DNA of 36,855 nucleotides, from positions 1 through 36,855 of the forward strand of contig JARLJS010000065.1 of assembly GCA_031291075.1 (NCBI GenBank), written 5' to 3'. A program made the position numbers and the translations under genes. Each line of letters starts with the position of its first letter. Positions within the stretch are counted from its first letter, which is position 1. The stretch is from Nevskia sp. GTDB lineage: Bacteria > Pseudomonadota > Gammaproteobacteria > Nevskiales > Nevskiaceae. The notes beneath the pieces are model-generated. The model ran no database searches. It was given only the letters and a program-made list of their open reading frames with translations, and was not told where the DNA came from. Of this stretch, positions 33,624 to 36,855 are shown piece by piece.

Positions 33624-36600
33624 CTATGAGGAAGCGCCCGCAGACGGCCGCTTCACCCGGAACCACGCCGCATACAAGGCCGGCAGGAACGTCAACGTCA
33701 GGAACGTGGCGGCGATCAGCCCGCCCATCAGCGCGATGGCCATCGGCCCGAAGAACACGCTGCGCGACAGCGGCACCATCGCCAGCACCGCCGCGGCGGC
33801 GGTGAGCCAGATCGGGCGGAAGCGACGCACCGCCGATTCGACGATGGCGGTCCACTCGTCCGCGCCCGCCATCACGTCCTGGCGGATCTGGTCGACCAGG
33901 ATGACGGAGTTGCGCATGATCATGCCGGCCAGGGCGATCACGCCGAGCAGCGACACGAAACCGAACGGCATCTGGGTCACCAGCAGCGCCGCGGCCGCGC
34001 CGATGATGCCGAGCGGCGCCGTGAGCAGCACCAGCGAGGTGCGGCCGAAGTGCTGCAATTGCAGCATCAGCAGCAGCAGGATCACCACCGCCATCTTGGG
34101 CATCTCGGCGTTGATAGAATCGTTGGCGATCTTGTTCTGTTCCATCGCGCCGGACACCTCGATGGCATAGCCCGGCGGCAGCTTGGCGCGCAGCGGCGCC
34201 AGCTCGCGCTCGATCATGCCGCTCACGTCCGGCGCCAGCATGCCGTCCACCGCCTCGGCCTCGATGGTGATCGTCGGCAGGCGGTTGCGGCGCCAGATCA
34301 CGCCGTCCTCGAACAACGCGGTGGCGCGCCCGAACTGCGAGAACGGCACCGACTGGCCGCTGGCGGTGGGCATGTAGGCGTCCTTGAGGTCGCCCAGGCG
34401 GTCGCGCTCCTGCAGCGGCTGGCGCGCCACCACGGCGATGTTGCGGTTACCCTCGCGGTAGGTGCCGATCTGGGTGCCGCTGAGGATGGTCTGCGCGGCG
34501 CCGCGCACCTGCTCGCTGGACACACCGAGCACGCGCAGCTTGTCCTGGTCGATCTCGTCGTGCACGGTGAGGATCTTCTCGTGCCAGTTGTCGTGCACGT
34601 TGACGGCATAGGGATTGGCGCGCAGCACCTGCTTGGCCTGCTCGGCGAAGGCGCGCACCACGGCCGGGTCCTGCCCGAAAACGCGGAACTGGATCGGCCA
34701 GCCCACCGGCGGACCGTTGGGCAGGCGGTCGATTTTGTTGCGAACCTCCGGGAAGCCCTCCGCCAGCCACTGCTTGAGATGCAACCGCAGCCGCTCGCGC
34801 GACGGGATGTCGCGCGCCACCACCATGAACTCGGCGAGGTTGGTGTTGCGCAACTGCTGATCCAGCGGCAGGTAGAAACGCGGGCTGCCGTTGCCGACAT
34901 AGGCGACGTAGTCGGTCACGTCCGGGTCCTGCGCCAGCTTCGTCTCCATGCGCCGGGCCACGTCCTCGGTGGCGGCGTAGCTCGACCCTTCGGGCAGCCA
35001 CAGGTCGGCGACCAGCTCGAGCCGGGTCGAGTCGGGAAAGAACTGTTGCGGGATGAAGCGGAAGCTCGCCACACCCAGCACAAAAGCCACGCCGGTGGCG
35101 GCGATCACCGTCCAGCGATGCTCCACACACCAGTCGATGGCGGCGCGCAGGCGGCGGTAGAACGGCGTATGGAACAGGTCGTGCACTTCCTGCGGATGGG
35201 CGCGCAGCAGCCAGTGGCCGATGAACGGGGTGAAGTAGACCGAGGCGACCCAGGAGATCAGCAACGCCATGCCCACCACCGCGAAGATCGAGAAGGTGTA
35301 CTCGCCGGCGGAGGACCTGGCCAGGCCCACCGGCAGGAAGCCGGCGGCGGTGATGAGGGTGCCGGTCAGCATGGGGAAGGCGGTGGAGGTGTAGGCGAAG
35401 GAGGCGGCGTCCAGCTTGGTATAGCCCTCCTCCAGCTTGCGCGCCATCATCTCCACCGAGATCATGGCGTCGTCCACCAGCAGGCCCAGCGCCAGCACCA
35501 GCGCGCCGAGCGAGACCTTCTGCAACTCGATACCGGCGTACTTCATGGCCACGAAGGTGATGCACAGCACCAGCGGTATGGTCAGCGCCACCACCATGCC
35601 GGTGCGCAGTCCCAGGCTGAAGAAGCTGACGATGAGCACAATCACCACCGCTTCCGTCAGCGAGCGCAGGAACTCGCCCACCGCATCGTGCACCACCGCC
35701 GGCTGATCGGTGATCTGCGCCGCCTCGATGCCCACCGGGAAGGTCGAGCGGAGCTGCGCCAGCGCGGCGTGAAGCTGGCGGCCCACTTCCAGCACGTCGG
35801 CATCACGCTGCATCACCACGCCCAGCGCCATTGCCTCCTTGCCGCGGTGGCGTATCCTGGTCACCGGCGGATCTTCATAACCGCGGTAGACGCGGGCGAA
35901 ATCGCCCAGGCGCAAGGTCCGTCCGTTGACGCGGAAGCGCGTCTCCTCGATCTCCTGGATCGAGTTGTACTGCCCGCCGACGCGCACGTAAACGGCGCGG
36001 TCGGGCGTGTTGAGCTGGCCGGCGGGGGCGATGGTGTTCTGCCCCTGCAGCGCGTCGCCGAGCTGCTGGAAGCTGATGCCCAGCTCGGCGAACTTGCTCT
36101 GCGAGAACTCGACGTAGATCCTGGGTTCCTGGTCGCCCAGCAGGTCGACCTTCTCCACCCCGGGCACGCGCTGCATGGTCTTGCGCGCCTGGTCGACGTA
36201 GTCCTTCAGTTCGGAATAGCTGAAGCCCTCGGCGTGAAAGGCGTACATGGCGATGTAGGTGTCGCCGAACTCGTCGTTGAAGAACGGCCCCACCACGCCG
36301 CGCGGCAGGCCGGCCTGCATGTCGCCGACCTTCTTGCGCACCTGGTACCAGGCGTCCTTGAGATACTTCGGCGGCATATCCTCGCGCAGCACCACGAACA
36401 CCTGCGACTCGCCCGGCTTGGAATAGCTCTGGGTATAGTCCAGCCAGGGCGTCTCGGCCAGCTTCTCCTCCAGCTTGTCGGTGACCTGCAGCTCCATCTC
36501 CTTGGCCGTCGCACCCGGCCAGTAGGCGCTGACCACCATCACGCGGAAGGTGAAATCCGGATCCTCGCGCTGCCCCAGCTTGGTATAGGCCAGCACGCCG

Positions 36601-36692
36601 CTGACCACCATCAGAACGATCAGGAAACGGGTGAACGAGGCGTGCTCGATCGCCCAGCGCGACAGGTTGAAGCCGCCCTCTTGGCGTGGCAT
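33624..36692 (-). CDS. RND-family efflux transporter (inner-membrane pump)
   Basis: 1022 residues with its ATG at 36692. The HAE-RND layout is duplicated: TM1 near 17-35, a large periplasmic loop, a TM2-6 block (about 335-530), a second loop, and a final TM block from about 850. The proton-relay Asp-Asp pair is in LGLLVDDAMISVE (TM4). The loop text (YWPGATAKEMELQVTDKLEEKL, VEKVDLLGDQEPRIYVEF) is closer to the multidrug/solvent relatives without a fixed metal motif than to CusA. No membrane-fusion or outer-membrane partner is in the window. No Shine-Dalgarno is visible, and a repeat element ends about eight bases before the ATG. Confidence 0.88.
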   Translation of the reverse strand: MPRQEGGFNLSRWAIEHASFTRFLIVLMVVSGVLAYTKLGQREDPDFTFRVMVVSAYWPGATAKEMELQVTDKLEEKLAETPWLDYTQSYSKPGESQVFVVLREDMPPKYLKDAWYQVRKKVGDMQAGLPRGVVGPFFNDEFGDTYIAMYAFHAEGFSYSELKDYVDQARKTMQRVPGVEKVDLLGDQEPRIYVEFSQSKFAELGISFQQLGDALQGQNTIAPAGQLNTPDRAVYVRVGGQYNSIQEIEETRFRVNGRTLRLGDFARVYRGYEDPPVTRIRHRGKEAMALGVVMQRDADVLEVGRQLHAALAQLRSTFPVGIEAAQITDQPAVVHDAVGEFLRSLTEAVVIVLIVSFFSLGLRTGMVVALTIPLVLCITFVAMKYAGIELQKVSLGALVLALGLLVDDAMISVEMMARKLEEGYTKLDAASFAYTSTAFPMLTGTLITAAGFLPVGLARSSAGEYTFSIFAVVGMALLISWVASVYFTPFIGHWLLRAHPQEVHDLFHTPFYRRLRAAIDWCVEHRWTVIAATGVAFVLGVASFRFIPQQFFPDSTRLELVADLWLPEGSSYAATEDVARRMETKLAQDPDVTDYVAYVGNGSPRFYLPLDQQLRNTNLAEFMVVARDIPSRERLRLHLKQWLAEGFPEVRNKIDRLPNGPPVGWPIQFRVFGQDPAVVRAFAEQAKQVLRANPYAVNVHDNWHEKILTVHDEIDQDKLRVLGVSSEQVRGAAQTILSGTQIGTYREGNRNIAVVARQPLQERDRLGDLKDAYMPTASGQSVPFSQFGRATALFEDGVIWRRNRLPTITIEAEAVDGMLAPDVSGMIERELAPLRAKLPPGYAIEVSGAMEQNKIANDSINAEMPKMAVVILLLLMLQLQHFGRTSLVLLTAPLGIIGAAAALLVTQMPFGFVSLLGVIALAGMIMRNSVILVDQIRQDVMAGADEWTAIVESAVRRFRPIWLTAAAAVLAMVPLSRSVFFGPMAIALMGGLIAATFLTLTFLPALYAAWFRVKRPSAGASS

Positions 36693-36699
36693 GAGCGGC

Positions 36700-36855
36700 T
36701 TAGGGCCTGTTGACCATTACTTTGGCGCTGCGTTGGCCCCGGATTTGCGGCCAGGCAAGGCGCGAGGAACGCTGCGTAGTTGAAGTAGGTAAGCGACGAG
36801 CAACGCCGCATGGCCGCAAATCCGGGGCCAACCCTTCGGGACGGGGTCTATTTTC
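36700..36855. repeat. Palindromic intergenic element (MITE/REP-like), runs to the window edge
   Basis: Perfect 21-bp arms (36733-36753, beginning TTGGCCCCGGATTTG, and 36811-36831, its reverse complement) enclose 57 bp. The interior holds an imperfect direct repeat (GCGCGAGGAACGCTGCG and GCGACGAGCAACGCCGCA) and a small palindrome around TAGTTGAAGTA. No ORF is present. It has the look of a dispersed non-autonomous element. Confidence 0.65.

Noticed and set aside
34050-36713. 887-codon plus-strand open frame opposite the RND pump
   Set aside because: Antisense shadow of the pump gene. The composition is His/Leu/Gly-rich and no family is recognisable.

Overview
This is a high-GC proteobacterial window, probably gamma- or betaproteobacterial. 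The evidence is the Rieske, urtABCDE and RND gene families, perfect sigma-54 and FNR-type sites, dense GC-rich coding, and short palindromic intergenic repeats. I cannot name a genus. The first 2.6 kb has visibly lower GC and different codon use from the rest.

Layout. (1) 1-2629 is the distal end of an integron gene-cassette array. It holds five small plus-strand cassettes separated by attC sites whose R''/R' boxes can be matched to one another: a GIY-YIG-like nuclease, two or three small membrane proteins and a periplasmic protein. No integrase lies in the window. (2) 2680-5000, minus strand: a secreted type-B carboxylesterase, a small secreted Cys-rich protein, and a frameshifted C-terminal remnant of an acyl-CoA-dehydrogenase-fold monooxygenase. 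(3) 5070-10871, plus strand: a Rieske oxygenase behind a perfect FNR/ANR-type box, then a biuret-amidohydrolase-like cysteine hydrolase (biuH), an AtzH/HpxZ-like protein, a GntR/FCD regulator, a second cysteine hydrolase (candidate triuret hydrolase, trtA) and an NCS2/AzgA-type permease. (4) 10926-11624: a PIN toxin/Phd-type antitoxin pair. (5) 25265 down to 11741, minus strand: allophanate hydrolase (atzF), urea carboxylase (uca), a second GntR/FCD regulator, an outer-membrane porin and urtABCDE. (6) 25585-30814: a DUF2934 protein, a REC-degenerate GGDEF-EAL protein, a PAS histidine kinase and a REC-HDOD regulator. (7) 30850-33570: a PstS-like protein lacking a signal peptide, a small exosortase and a membrane partner. 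(8) 33624-36692, minus strand: an orphan RND efflux pump with a palindromic repeat element directly upstream.

Main result. Regions 3 and 5 read as one nitrogen-scavenging regulon for oligo-ureas. The inferred flow is triuret -> (carboxy)biuret -> biuret -> allophanate, and urea -> allophanate, with AtzF releasing ammonia and CO2. The NCS2 permease, the porin and UrtABCDE would supply substrate. Three transcription units (biuH, trtA, atzF) each carry a -24/-12 sigma-54 promoter (TGGCAC-N5-TTGC, or ATGC for atzF) followed at once by the same palindrome TTGTATACAA. Upstream of atzF there are two NtrC-type sites 42 bp apart. Two paralogous GntR/FCD regulators, one in each arm, are the obvious candidates to bind the palindrome. 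The predicted logic is general nitrogen limitation (RpoN/NtrC) gated by a pathway-specific GntR repressor or antirepressor.
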